Shown here one piece after another: positions 8,408-17,235 of a stretch of 64,000 nucleotides of DNA; positions within the stretch are counted from its first letter, which is position 1; each line of letters opens with the position of its first letter. Position numbers and translations under genes: made by a program. This DNA is from an uncultured Lachnospiraceae bacterium (GTDB lineage Bacteria > Bacillota > Clostridia > Lachnospirales > Lachnospiraceae): positions 62,001-126,000 of the forward strand of contig CAKQXY010000003.1 of NCBI GenBank assembly GCA_934292725.1, given 5' to 3'. The notes below the pieces were generated by a model, which saw only the letters and a program-made list of their open reading frames with translations, was not told the origin of the DNA and searched no databases.

Positions 8408-9598
8408 TTACAGCACACGATTCGTAAATGCGCATATTACTGCAATCGTAATCAAAAACAGAAAACTCGCCATACAAAGCGTTTTTAACAACATACGATT
8501 CGTAAATGAGACTGCCTGAAGTGCTGTGATCATACGCTTGTCTGAGATAGGACTGGCAACTGCCGCAATCCCATAATAAATCAGAACAATTGCTGCCATC
8601 TGCAAAATTGGATATATGCTTACAAGTATCAAAACAATACACCCCGCCATACCAATTCCATTTTTAATCAGCGTACCTGTTCCTATTATTATTTCAGCTG
8701 TACTCTTTATGCCACTTCCAATTCCAGGTATGGAGCCGATCAGCTTCTGAGCAAAGGCAGGTCCTGCACTAGAGGCAAGAGGTACAATCAATCCCTGAAT
8801 CACCTGCAGACCAACAATTACAGCACAAAGTGTTTTCATAGACCACTCATAGAGCATCTTTATCAATTCCTCCATCCCGGCAAAACGATCTTCCCCTGTA
8901 AGCCCGTTTAAAATTGATACGCCAAAATACAACTTAATAATAGGTATCATTGCATAAACAAGAACTGCATCTATCAGTCCAATCATGCCAAAGGTTGCCT
9001 GATAATACAAACTTGATGATGCCGCACCTGTTATACAAACCATGGACAAGCAAAAGGCAGGCAAAAGCATTTTCATAAATGTAATCATAAGATTAAGACA
9101 ATTTGTCACAAGACGACAACTCTGAATAAATCCTGCAAGTGCAGAGGCTGTAATCATCAAAAATACAACAAACCACGCCTGTACTGCAATCTGGTCACTG
9201 TCAAAAACAGATGCTATGCTGCTAAGAACTGCAGAGCAAACCACAAGCAGCAAAATAGAAACTGCCTGTGCGCGATTTTCCTGCACTTCTCCAATTAAAA
9301 CTGACGCGATATCTGATAAAAGCTTTGAAAATGAGATTGGCCTGTCTGCATGAATCAAATTCTTAACAAGCTCACCAAAACCTATATGTGTCTTTGAAAG
9401 ATTATCAGATACAAACTGCTCCAAATCAGATAAATCAAGCTCTGACAGTGCCTCATCCATATCTTCTGCATAGTCGTTTTCTTTTGACTGCTCCTGCAAT
9501 AACTCTGCATGCACTAACTGACAAAAGCCGCCTTCTGCTATAATAAACCAGACTGCCACTAATAATATGATACTAAGCTGCCTGCATCTTTTTGCCAT
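8408..9598 (-). CDS. spoIIIAE: Stage III sporulation protein AE
   Basis: Large polytopic subunit of the SpoIIIA channel (396 aa from the chosen start). The ATG of MAKRCRQLSIILLV is preceded closely by AGAAGGGAG; the open frame could also begin six codons earlier at a TTG, which lacks a ribosome site. A cleavable-looking signal sequence (LSIILLVAVWFIIAEGGFCQLVHA) is followed by an acidic external stretch and then seven or so membrane segments, including the glycine-rich GSIPGIGSGIKSTAEIIIGTGTLIKNGIG. Length matches the family. Neighbours spoIIIAD and spoIIIAF are in canonical order. Confidence 0.93.
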   Translation of the reverse strand: MAKRCRQLSIILLVAVWFIIAEGGFCQLVHAELLQEQSKENDYAEDMDEALSELDLSDLEQFVSDNLSKTHIGFGELVKNLIHADRPISFSKLLSDIASVLIGEVQENRAQAVSILLLVVCSAVLSSIASVFDSDQIAVQAWFVVFLMITASALAGFIQSCRLVTNCLNLMITFMKMLLPAFCLSMVCITGAASSSLYYQATFGMIGLIDAVLVYAMIPIIKLYFGVSILNGLTGEDRFAGMEELIKMLYEWSMKTLCAVIVGLQVIQGLIVPLASSAGPAFAQKLIGSIPGIGSGIKSTAEIIIGTGTLIKNGIGMAGCIVLILVSIYPILQMAAIVLIYYGIAAVASPISDKRMITALQAVSFTNRMLLKTLCMASFLFLITIAVICAFTNRVL

Positions 9599-9632
9599 AT
9601 GCTCCCTTCTATCCAAAACACATTTTTTATGT

Positions 9633-10010
9633 TCACATCAGCTGTGAAACATTTTTTAAAACAGCTAGCACAATCGGCATGCTAAAACCAAGAATTGTAA
9701 GTCGTGCCGCCATTGAAATCTGACGTCCAAGTGCCTCTTGTCCACAGTCCTTGCAAAAATCACATGTAAATTCGCCCAAACATGTAATTCCTATCATTTT
9801 AAGAATGCTTTCCATATAGATGTTGTCAATTGAAAGATATTGGCGAAGCTGATTCATGCTCTGAATTAAATAGCGAATCTGCTCAAGAAGATAATAGCCA
9901 AAAAACAATCCTGCAGCCAACATCAGATAAGTACGATACTCTTCTTTTATCTGTTTCAGGCAGACCGCTAACAATGTAAACGCAATACCTGCTGCCGCAA
10001 TCTTCCACAT
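9633..10010 (-). CDS. spoIIIAD: Stage III sporulation protein AD
   Basis: Small membrane protein of the SpoIIIA complex (125 aa). It shows three or four hydrophobic segments: WKIAAAGIAFTLLAVCL, YLMLAAGLFFGYYLL, a central segment around SILKMIGITCLGEF with the family FCKDCGQEALG motif, and the C-terminal LTILGFSMPIVLAVLKNV. Its ATG follows GGAGGG. It follows spoIIIAC by 8 bp. Confidence 0.93.
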   Translation of the reverse strand: MWKIAAAGIAFTLLAVCLKQIKEEYRTYLMLAAGLFFGYYLLEQIRYLIQSMNQLRQYLSIDNIYMESILKMIGITCLGEFTCDFCKDCGQEALGRQISMAARLTILGFSMPIVLAVLKNVSQLM

Positions 10011-10018
10011 GCGCCCTC

Positions 10019-10213
10019 CTACAGTGCAAATAGATTTCGAATACTGTCAAACAATTCACTTATATAAGGAATCAGCCAAAACAGTACAAGAATTAAACCA
10101 GACAAGGATACCAAAAATGCCTGCTCGTCACGGCCGCTTTGCTTTAATACCTGCTGTATGATCGTTACCAGGATTCCGACAGCCGCGATCTTAAAAATCA
10201 GATTGACATCCAT
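10019..10213 (-). CDS. spoIIIAC: Stage III sporulation protein AC
   Basis: Very short membrane protein (64 aa) of the SpoIIIA complex. Two hydrophobic helices are obvious (IFKIAAVGILVTIIQQVL and AFLVSLSGLILVLFWLIPYI), separated by the family-typical KQSGRDEQ loop. Length and layout match SpoIIIAC. The ATG has GGGGGA upstream, and the gene lies between spoIIIAB and spoIIIAD. Confidence 0.94.
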   Translation of the reverse strand: MDVNLIFKIAAVGILVTIIQQVLKQSGRDEQAFLVSLSGLILVLFWLIPYISELFDSIRNLFAL

Positions 10214-10228
10214 TCTGGTATCCCCCTT

Positions 10229-10738
10229 TTACCATAGCAAAATAAGAAGAAAAGCTGCTGCGCAAAAGCTAAGCACGCGGCACAGCTTACACTCATTTCC
10301 AAGCTTCGTTATACGCTTTTCATACAGCTGTGAAAGCTGTTTTGCATCAAAGAAAAGCTGCTCTTTTACCATTCCCCTTTCAAATAAGAGAAAATCAGAT
10401 GCACAGTGAATAATCAATTCCTCTTCCTGCTCATTCCAACCCATTCTCCTATATACTTCGTTTACGGCATGACTCCACTCCTGCAAAAAATCTCCGCCTT
10501 CTGCCATACGTTTCGCCATCCTGCTTACTAGTTCTTTTGTCGCTCCTTGCGTGATTGATGATGCTTTTGTAAAAACATCCTCCAATATGCTGCCTCTTAT
10601 TTCAATCTCCTGTCCGGCAAAAAGAAGGAAACGAATCAATTCCTGCAGCTGCTTTGCCGTCTCCTTTCGTGATGTTTCCATACAAAATCCAATAGATAAC
10701 AAAGTTCCAGCTATTATAACAGCTGCTGCAAGTTTCAT
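10229..10738 (-). CDS. spoIIIAB: Stage III sporulation protein AB
   Basis: Component of the SpoIIIA complex (169 aa), related to type II secretion GspF-like inner-membrane proteins. An N-terminal membrane segment (KLAAAVIIAGTLLSIGFCM) and a C-terminal one (CRVLSFCAAAFLLILLW) flank a helical soluble core containing LQELIRFLLFAGQEIEIRGSILEDVF. The ATG overlaps the spoIIIAA TGA (ATGA), so translation is coupled to the ATPase. Confidence 0.92.
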   Translation of the reverse strand: MKLAAAVIIAGTLLSIGFCMETSRKETAKQLQELIRFLLFAGQEIEIRGSILEDVFTKASSITQGATKELVSRMAKRMAEGGDFLQEWSHAVNEVYRRMGWNEQEEELIIHCASDFLLFERGMVKEQLFFDAKQLSQLYEKRITKLGNECKLCRVLSFCAAAFLLILLW

Positions 10739-11694
10739 TCATAACTCCTTTCGATTTCTATAGTTGTCATAAGCTGCCTATTCTGATCATAAATCAAAAC
10801 ATTTCTGGAACAGTCATTGTCTATTTGAATTTCTATGTACCGCAAAAATAATCCGGAAATCTTTTGATCAAAAAGATGCTGCTTTATTGTTCCGTGCGCT
10901 GTCGTTAAAAGCGCTGTTCCCCATTTTTTTGCCTGTGTGAATATCTTTATGTCTTCTTCTCCTCCAGCCTCATCTGCAGCTAACACCTGCGGTGCCATTG
11001 TACGAAGAAGCATTATCATCGTATCTGTCTTACTTCCGCCATCCATAACATCTGTGTTTTGTCCAACATCGTTTTGCGGAATACCGCTTATACAGGCGGC
11101 CACTTCGCCTCTCTCATCTGCCAAACTAGTGGTAAGAGGACGATGAATGCCTGTTCCATCTGAAATCAGACGAACAAGGTCGCGAAGAATAGTTGTCTTT
11201 CCAAGCCCTGGCGGTGATACTATCAGCGTATCTAAAAATTGCTCTTTCTCCCACAGCCATGGATAGATTTCTCTGGCACATCCGCGTACTTCCCTAGCCA
11301 TTCGAATGTTATATGAGCTGATCTTACGTATTCCCTGGAGCTTTCCATCACGAAGTATTACTTCTCCACAAATTCCAATGCGGTGTCCTCCCTGAATAGT
11401 CAAATAGCCCTGACGAATCTGCTCTTCTGCTGCATATACAGAAAAACGGCTTGCATTTAATAAAATCTGCTCCATCTCTGCCTTTGACATAATAACGAGT
11501 GACATTTCTGGCAATAGCGTTTTTGTAAGGCTCCCGTTTTGATTCAAATAAAAAAGATTCATTTTTCTTCGCACCGATACAGGTCTCTGTGTACGGATGC
11601 GTATTTCTTCAAATGAATCAAGTGAAATGCCTCCTTTTTTTAATGCCTCTTTTATAGATTCCGGCAAAATCTGCCAGATGGCATCTGTCTGCAT
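10735..11694 (-). CDS. spoIIIAA: Stage III sporulation protein AA (ATPase)
   Basis: Secretion-type ATPase that powers the mother cell to forespore channel. The Walker A motif is SPPGLGKTTILRDL (near residue 160), the Walker B-like segment QVLAADEAGGEED near residue 240, with GQNTDVMDGGSKTD between. I chose the ATG of MQTDAIWQILPESI (319 aa) because GAGGTG precedes it by six bases; the frame stays open 29 codons further upstream, but that extension would remove the predicted promoter and has no family similarity. First gene of the operon, divergent from the MATE gene. Confidence 0.94.
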   Translation of the reverse strand: MQTDAIWQILPESIKEALKKGGISLDSFEEIRIRTQRPVSVRRKMNLFYLNQNGSLTKTLLPEMSLVIMSKAEMEQILLNASRFSVYAAEEQIRQGYLTIQGGHRIGICGEVILRDGKLQGIRKISSYNIRMAREVRGCAREIYPWLWEKEQFLDTLIVSPPGLGKTTILRDLVRLISDGTGIHRPLTTSLADERGEVAACISGIPQNDVGQNTDVMDGGSKTDTMIMLLRTMAPQVLAADEAGGEEDIKIFTQAKKWGTALLTTAHGTIKQHLFDQKISGLFLRYIEIQIDNDCSRNVLIYDQNRQLMTTIEIERSYE

Positions 11695-11713
11695 TGACAT
11701 CACCTCTAACACA

Positions 11714-11741
11714 ACTATATGCAAGTCCATAATCTTTATGC
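11714..11741 (-). promoter_or_regulatory. Sigma-E-like promoter of spoIIIA operon
   Basis: On the minus strand GCATAAA (11735-11741) and CATATAGT (11714-11721) are 13 bp apart, resembling the B. subtilis sigma-E consensus KMATATT-N13/15-CATACAHT. A start about 7 bp downstream would give a very short leader ending in the GAGGTG ribosome site of spoIIIAA. The same -35 heptamer occurs before yqfC. Confidence 0.55.
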
Positions 11742-11850
11742 AAAAAGTCGCTAATTTACAAATTATCTCTCTGTGTTCCATTCTCTTTTTTATCTGTTGA
11801 TTTATAATAACAGTAAATGCATACTTAAAAATCGGGAAGGAGCAATTAAA

Positions 11851-13215
11851 ATGTTGTTTTCTTATGACAAAACTCTTGGAACAGTTGAAACCTCTCAGGG
11901 TACCATGACACTTACGAAGGTATTCATTCCGTTTTTTCTTGAAATGTTTTTGATGAATTTCATGCAGACAGTCAATACCTTTATGCTCTCTTATTTTTCG
12001 GATAACGCTGTTGCCGCCGTGGGCGCGGCCGGTCAGTTTTCCAGCATGATCTATACTTTTTACTCCGTCATTGGAACTGGTGTCTCCATTGTTTTATGCC
12101 ATCATCTTGGCGCAGGAAAGAAAGAGCAGACCTCAGAAGCTGTATTTTCAGCGCTTGTCTTTGGTGCTGCCCTAAGTGCAGTTATTAGTATTTTAATGTC
12201 TATATTTGCTCGTCCATGTATGACACTGCTTAATATAAAGGGAGAGGTTTTAGATGATGCTGCAAAATATTTTTCGATCTGCATGCAGTTTTCATTTCTG
12301 CCAGCGCTTTTTGTAATTATATCCTCAATCTTTAAAAGCTACGGTTTCCCTCAGATTTCCGTCGGCATTTCTCTTGGTATGAATATATTAAATGCTGCAC
12401 TTAATTATCTCGTTATTTTCCAACCATTTCCATTCTTTCTTAAAGGTGTATCGGGAATTGCATGGTGCAGCAATATAAGTCGTGGTGTTGCCCTTATCTG
12501 CATTATAATTTGTCTGTTTCGTCTTCCGCTGCAGCTTGATTTTCACAAGATGCGGCCAAAGAGCTTATTAAAAATTAAGGAAATTCTGCGTGTTGGTCTT
12601 CCAGGCGGAATCAGCTCACTCTCCTACAATGTGTCACAGACTGTAACTACATCTGTTATTGCACTAGTTGGCGTATCCGCGATTTCAACTAAAATATATG
12701 TCTCCAATCTTGTTTTTTATGTTTATGTGCTTGGCCTTTCCCTTGGAATGTCAACATCACTTTTGATTGGATGGCTTTGCGGTGCCAAGAAATACGATCA
12801 GGCATATAAGCTGAATCTGCAGAATTTAAAGGTCACGATTTTACTAAATGCTACGTTGTCGATTTTACTATTTCTATTTGGCCGTCCGCTTCTTTCTCTT
12901 TTTACAAAAGACCCTGACATTCTCAAGGTTGGCTGTGCACTTTTGTTTTGGGATATTTTCGTTGAGATTTTCCGCGGTTTTAACCATATCGAAGAAAACT
13001 CTCTGCGCGGTGCCGGTGATGTAGTCTTTCCAATGATTGTCTCTATCTGTTCCTGTTGGGCAATGAGCGTACTATTTTCTTACATACTAGGCGTAAAGCT
13101 CGGACTTGGACTGACAGGCTGTTGGATCGCCTTTGCCATGGATGAAGCCTTCCGCGGAATTAACTACTTCTTCCGTTGGAGATCAAAAAAATGGATGAAG
13201 AAGACAGTTGTTTGA
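11851..13215 (+). CDS. MATE family efflux transporter
   Basis: Multidrug and toxin extrusion (MatE) family transporter of 454 aa with about twelve membrane segments in two homologous halves. Typical sequences include FIPFFLEMFLMNFMQTVNTFMLS in helix 1, AVAAVGAAGQFSSMIYTFYSVIGTG in helix 2, and the second-half counterpart LRVGLPGGISSLSYNVSQTVTTSVIALVG. The ATG is preceded by GGAAGGAG with an 8-base spacer; the longer open frame upstream is not needed. A TATAAT at 11803-11808 is a likely -10 but I see no good -35. It is convergent with an AraC-type regulator that may control it. Substrate unknown. Confidence 0.9.
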   Translation: MLFSYDKTLGTVETSQGTMTLTKVFIPFFLEMFLMNFMQTVNTFMLSYFSDNAVAAVGAAGQFSSMIYTFYSVIGTGVSIVLCHHLGAGKKEQTSEAVFSALVFGAALSAVISILMSIFARPCMTLLNIKGEVLDDAAKYFSICMQFSFLPALFVIISSIFKSYGFPQISVGISLGMNILNAALNYLVIFQPFPFFLKGVSGIAWCSNISRGVALICIIICLFRLPLQLDFHKMRPKSLLKIKEILRVGLPGGISSLSYNVSQTVTTSVIALVGVSAISTKIYVSNLVFYVYVLGLSLGMSTSLLIGWLCGAKKYDQAYKLNLQNLKVTILLNATLSILLFLFGRPLLSLFTKDPDILKVGCALLFWDIFVEIFRGFNHIEENSLRGAGDVVFPMIVSICSCWAMSVLFSYILGVKLGLGLTGCWIAFAMDEAFRGINYFFRWRSKKWMKKTVV

Positions 13216-13239
13216 TTGCCACAAAATGGGCCAAATTTT

Positions 13240-14211
13240 TCATAGCAAATTGTGTTGTGCGATTTCCTGTGTTTTGGCATAATCGGCTGGTGAAACACCT
13301 GTCTGCTTCTTAAAAACTTTACTGAAATAGCTTTCATCAGCAAAGCCAACACATTCACTGACTTCCATTATACGCATGGAGGTCGTTGTGAGCAGCTGCT
13401 TTGCATGTGCGATACGAATATCTCGCAAATACCGAAATACCGTTTTTTTCATATTCTTTCGAAATAGACGGTTCAGATAATCAAAATTGATATCAAATTT
13501 TTCTTCTAAATAATCGCCCGTGAGCGGTTCCTTGTAGGCTTCATGCAGAAAGCTTTGCACCTCAAGAACCTTCTTATAGCCACGGGCGGTTATCATTTTA
13601 TTTTCCTGCAATGCAAATGTCAGACTGGCGCGTGAAAGCTGAATTAAAAATGCCAAAAATTGAGCACCGCTTAAATCCTTATAATATTCCATATGATCTG
13701 AATTTGCCGATACCACTTGCTGAATTTGCTGAATCAGCGCTCCCCAGACTGTCTCATCCTGAATATGGCAATACTTAGGAATCATAAGCTGATGGCTCTT
13801 TTCATCAGGCGCTTCGCTTGAATCGCTCTGCATCGCTGCACAACGAAGCTGAAGCATTTGCTCATGCATTTTGGACTCGTCTATTTCGTCATCTATTTCA
13901 TTATTTTCGCCTTCTTCCAACATTGGATGAGTCATCAACTGAATCGTCTCGTGCTGAAAATGAATGTAATAATATTCGCAGTAAGTAATCTGTTTTCCTT
14001 CATGATACTTCTCTGGATCCAATAAAATAAAATCGCCGGGGCGCAGATGATATGTAATTCCATCCTCTGCCAAATAAAGCTCTCCCTTTTGAATCAAGTA
14101 CGCTATATATTCATGCGGTACACGCTTTTTATGCGCACACGGCGGTTTTAATATCCAATAATCAGCCAGATGTATCTGCGGTACAATTCTGCTGTCCATC
14201 ACATAGTACAT
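13240..14211 (-). CDS. AraC family transcriptional regulator
   Basis: Ligand-sensing regulator (323 aa). The N-terminal half is an AraC-type cupin (YLAEDGITYHLRPGDFILLDPEKYHEGK). The C-terminal 100 residues carry two helix-turn-helix units: LTGDYLEEKFDINFDYLNRLFRKN and IMEVSECVGFADESYFSKVFKK, ending in the family motif TGVSPADYAK. The ATG at 14211 has TGGAGTG upstream; the ATG ten codons earlier has none, so I used the shorter start. It converges on the MATE gene with only 24 bp between stops. Effector and targets cannot be read from sequence; a sugar is likely for this cupin type. Confidence 0.88.
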   Translation of the reverse strand: MYYVMDSRIVPQIHLADYWILKPPCAHKKRVPHEYIAYLIQKGELYLAEDGITYHLRPGDFILLDPEKYHEGKQITYCEYYYIHFQHETIQLMTHPMLEEGENNEIDDEIDESKMHEQMLQLRCAAMQSDSSEAPDEKSHQLMIPKYCHIQDETVWGALIQQIQQVVSANSDHMEYYKDLSGAQFLAFLIQLSRASLTFALQENKMITARGYKKVLEVQSFLHEAYKEPLTGDYLEEKFDINFDYLNRLFRKNMKKTVFRYLRDIRIAHAKQLLTTTSMRIMEVSECVGFADESYFSKVFKKQTGVSPADYAKTQEIAQHNLL

Positions 14212-14271
14212 ATTTTCACTCCATTCTGAATAATAATTCATTATAATGCCAAAATGGAGGAAATGTCAATA

Positions 14272-15015
14272 TTAGCACAGCTTGCTTCCATTTGCGACAA
14301 GCTTAAAACGCCAGCCAAGTACCTCTGCCGCACGCCTGCACATCATCATTCGCTCTAAAAAGATTCCAAAATAATCCATTACAGTACACATAGAATCGTC
14401 TAATTCCAAGTTCATCTGAATGATTTTCTTTTCTGTTTTAAACTCCAGTGATGAATTTAAAACTGCGTAATTGACTCTGTCATGAATGTCAAAATTGGCT
14501 ATAACTGGATTTTGTACTCTATTTCTGCGCACATCTGTCTTATCAGCAAGAATGAGTGCAGCCGACACAGGTTCAAGGGCGGTTCCCGTTTTTTCATCAT
14601 GATGACCGATTGCAGTCGTGATCGTCAAACAATCTTTAAGCGGCATATTCAGCTGCTTTAAAATGGAGTACGCGAGTATTGCTCCGCTATGCGCATGATC
14701 CTGACGGTTGATACAATTTCCAATATCATGCATATAGCCTGCGATTTTAGCAAGCTCAATCTCATGTTCATCTGATCCTGTCATTTTCAAAATCTCAGCC
14801 GCATGTTCTGCTACTTTTGCTGCATGCTTTTTCGAGTGCTCTGTATAACCCAAACACTTTAACACATTATTTCCCTGTTCAATCATTGCGTTTATTTCTT
14901 CATTTTTTAGGATTTCTTTATAAGTAATTTGTTCTGATGTCTTCAATACATCTTTTTCTTTTAATTTCTCCGACATTGTTATTTTCTTGCCTTCCTTCTT
15001 CTTTTCTTGTTTCAT
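14272..15015 (-). CDS. HD-domain metal-dependent phosphohydrolase
   Basis: Predicted HD superfamily hydrolase (247 aa). Metal ligands are recognisable as H in YTEHSKKHAAKVAEHA, the HD of GYMHDIGN, HAHSG, GHHDEKTG and the trailing D of LADKTDVRR, which fits a 5'-nucleotidase/phosphodiesterase-like HD fold. The substrate is unknown. The first 30 residues are Lys/Glu-rich and poorly conserved; the ATG of MSEKLKEK at 14976 (with AAGGAAGG about 13 bases upstream) is an alternative start since the first ATG has no clear ribosome site. It is divergent from the SGNH fusion gene. Confidence 0.82.
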   Translation of the reverse strand: MKQEKKKEGKKITMSEKLKEKDVLKTSEQITYKEILKNEEINAMIEQGNNVLKCLGYTEHSKKHAAKVAEHAAEILKMTGSDEHEIELAKIAGYMHDIGNCINRQDHAHSGAILAYSILKQLNMPLKDCLTITTAIGHHDEKTGTALEPVSAALILADKTDVRRNRVQNPVIANFDIHDRVNYAVLNSSLEFKTEKKIIQMNLELDDSMCTVMDYFGIFLERMMMCRRAAEVLGWRFKLVANGSKLC

Positions 15016-15137
15016 GATAAATATTATCGCTTATATCTGTCATCAGTCTATCTTTTTCTTGTAAAAAATGAGTAAAAAATTTTTGAGACAAAAATTTTTC
15101 CAATGAAAGAAATCTCCATTTTCTTAACAAGATAATA

Positions 15138-15146
15138 TGGTATACT
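15138..15146 (+). promoter_or_regulatory. Extended -10 promoter of SGNH fusion gene
   Basis: TGG followed by TATACT (15141-15146) gives an extended -10 about 45 bp before the ATG at 15191. No convincing -35 is seen at 16-18 bp, which is tolerable for an extended -10 site. Confidence 0.45.
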
Positions 15147-15190
15147 ATTATCAACATATACATAGCAACTTTTTAAATGGAGGTAACGAT

Positions 15191-16708
15191 ATGTCTGATT
15201 TTGATTCATGTAAAGAAACTCTCGAAGGAAAAAAGATCATTTTTCTTGGCAGTTCAGTCACCTATGGAGCCTGTGCCATGGGGCAATCATTTATCGAGGC
15301 TTTGGAAGAAAAAGATGGAATTATTGCCATAAAGGAAGCTGTCAGCGGAACACTTCTTGTTGATGAGGATGTTGCTGATGGCAAATCGTACATTGCCCGA
15401 TTAGCGACAATTGATACAAACATAAAAGCAGATGCGTTTGTCTGCCAGCTGTCTACAAATGATGCCTCGCACAACAAGCCGCTTGGAATAATTTCTGATT
15501 CATATGCAAAGGAAAATTTTGATACTAAAACCATAGCAGGTGCTATTGAATTTATTATTGCATATGCCAAGCAGACATGGCATTGCCCTGTAATTTTTTA
15601 CACTGGTACGAAATATGACAGTGATCTCTACAAAAAAATGGTTGAACTGCTGCTTTCCATACAAAAAAAATGGCAGATTGATGTGATTGATTTATGGAAT
15701 GATATAGAAATGAATCAAGTTTCACCTGAAAATTACAAACGTTACATGTCTGACCCAATTCACCCATCAAGGGATGGCTATCGTGAATGGTGGCTTCCAA
15801 AATTTGAGGAAGGTATCGCGCTTGCTTTGACTAAAAAACATACAATTGACATCTCAAGTTTTGTTGAGAAAGCTAAGACTCTTGGCGTTCTTGGTGTAAA
15901 GGTTACTCAGCATAATGAGTTAAAAGCAGAGTGGCTAAGTGAAGGTGAATGCCGCAGAAATATTTATTCGGCAACAAAAAGTTTTACGTCTTGTGCAATG
16001 GGATTTGCCGTACAGGAAGGACTCATTTCGCTTGATGAAAAGCTTACCGATGCATTCGCAGATGATATTCCAGAAAATCCAGATGAGAATCTGAAAAAAG
16101 CGACAGTCCGTGATCTTTTGACGATGTGTCTTGGACAGGAATCTGGTAATTTGATGGGAGAACAGAGGCCGCGCTATAAGGAAGATGATTGGGTTAAGAT
16201 GGTTCTTTCTATTCCATTTGTCTATGAGCCTGGAACACATTTTGTCTACAATAATGTAGGTCCATATCTGGCAGGCATCCTTGTGCAGAGACGCTCTGGA
16301 ACAGATCTTGTATCTTATCTTATGCCGCGACTTTTTAAACATCTTGAAATTAAACGACCAACCTGGGAAATTGATCCTCTTGGCAATACATTTGGTGCGG
16401 GCGGTCTGTTCCTTACTCTTTCTGAGCTTCACAAATTTGGTCTGTTCTATTTGAATAAAGGAAAATGGAATGGAAAACAGCTATTAAATGCTGCATGGAT
16501 TGAGGAAAGCACAAAGCCATCGGACACAGAACAGTATGGTTATCTATTCTGGCGCGGAAAATATAATTCCTATCGTGCCGATGGCAAATATTGTCAGCTT
16601 TCCATTGTACTGCCTGACGCAGATGCCGTTGTATCACTTGTCGCAGAATGCCGCAATGGAGAAGAACTGACGCAGGCAATAAATGATCTTATCTGCGCAC
16701 AATTGTAA
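15191..16708 (+). CDS. SGNH hydrolase / beta-lactamase-fold serine hydrolase fusion
   Basis: Two-domain putative esterase of 505 aa without a signal peptide. Residues 10-210 look like an SGNH/GDSL hydrolase: block I GSSVTYG with nucleophile Ser22, an LSTND block III segment, and DPIH (188-191) supplying the Asp-His pair. Residues 230-505 look like a class C beta-lactamase/penicillin-binding-protein-like domain: SATK with Ser260 and Lys263, and VYNN with Tyr353. Such domains in cytoplasmic proteins are usually esterases rather than drug-resistance enzymes. The ATG has GGAGG upstream, preferred over one 18 codons earlier. Its stop is 5 bp from that of convergent rlmH. Acyl substrate is unknown; deacylation of small glycosides is one possibility. 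Confidence 0.85.
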   Translation: MSDFDSCKETLEGKKIIFLGSSVTYGACAMGQSFIEALEEKDGIIAIKEAVSGTLLVDEDVADGKSYIARLATIDTNIKADAFVCQLSTNDASHNKPLGIISDSYAKENFDTKTIAGAIEFIIAYAKQTWHCPVIFYTGTKYDSDLYKKMVELLLSIQKKWQIDVIDLWNDIEMNQVSPENYKRYMSDPIHPSRDGYREWWLPKFEEGIALALTKKHTIDISSFVEKAKTLGVLGVKVTQHNELKAEWLSEGECRRNIYSATKSFTSCAMGFAVQEGLISLDEKLTDAFADDIPENPDENLKKATVRDLLTMCLGQESGNLMGEQRPRYKEDDWVKMVLSIPFVYEPGTHFVYNNVGPYLAGILVQRRSGTDLVSYLMPRLFKHLEIKRPTWEIDPLGNTFGAGGLFLTLSELHKFGLFYLNKGKWNGKQLLNAAWIEESTKPSDTEQYGYLFWRGKYNSYRADGKYCQLSIVLPDADAVVSLVAECRNGEELTQAINDLICAQL

Positions 16709-16713
16709 TTCTG

Positions 16714-17193
16714 TTACTTATGATACGGCTCATTTTTCTGAATGCGAAAGCAGCGATAAATTTGCTCTAATAAAATCACACGCATCATTTGATGTGGAAA
16801 TGTCAGTGCCGAGAAGCTTAGCTTCTCATCGGCACGGGCAAGTACCTTTTTACTAAGGCCAAGGGAGCCTCCAATCACAAAAACAAGATGTGACCGCCCT
16901 GTCACTGTAAGTTTTTCTAAATGCTTTGATAATGCAACTGAATCATACTGCTTTCCATCAATAGCTAACGCGATCACATATCCATCCTTCGGACATCGGG
17001 CAAGCAGGCGATCACCTTCTTTATCTTTGATCTGTTCACAGAAAAGATCACTTGCCTGATCCGGAGTCTTCTCATCTTCAACCTCGACAAGTTCAAGCTT
17101 CGTGTACAGTCCAAGTCGCTTTGAATATTCAGCAATGGCCTGCTTCCAGTAGCTTTCCTTTAATTTTCCAACGGTTAATATCGTAATTTTCAA
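16714..17193 (-). CDS. rlmH: 23S rRNA pseudouridine(1915) N3-methyltransferase
   Basis: SPOUT methyltransferase that methylates pseudouridine 1915 in helix 69 of 23S rRNA. At 159 aa it has exactly the family length. Diagnostic segments are KITILTVGKLKESYW at the N-terminus, FVIGGSLGLS (the SAM-binding trefoil knot) near residue 105 and the C-terminal FPHQMMRVILLEQIYRCFRI. The start is a TTG with AAAGGTACAGAAG upstream. It lies between the convergent fusion gene and the 5-FCL gene. Confidence 0.96.
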   Translation of the reverse strand: MKITILTVGKLKESYWKQAIAEYSKRLGLYTKLELVEVEDEKTPDQASDLFCEQIKDKEGDRLLARCPKDGYVIALAIDGKQYDSVALSKHLEKLTVTGRSHLVFVIGGSLGLSKKVLARADEKLSFSALTFPHQMMRVILLEQIYRCFRIQKNEPYHK

Positions 17194-17235
17194 CTTCTGT
17201 ACCTTTCTTTCATGTTTTAATTGATAACCATGTTT

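Noticed and set aside
8382..8642. N-terminal extension of spoIIIAF
   Set aside because: These 87 codons overlap spoIIIAE in another frame; AGAGGAGG directly before the internal ATG marks the true start.
11695..11781. N-terminal extension of spoIIIAA
   Set aside because: It would overlap the predicted sigma-E promoter and has no family similarity; the ATG at 11694 has a good ribosome site.
15935..16432. Minus-strand 165-codon frame inside the SGNH fusion gene
   Set aside because: Antisense shadow; the plus-strand frame has two catalytic motif sets.
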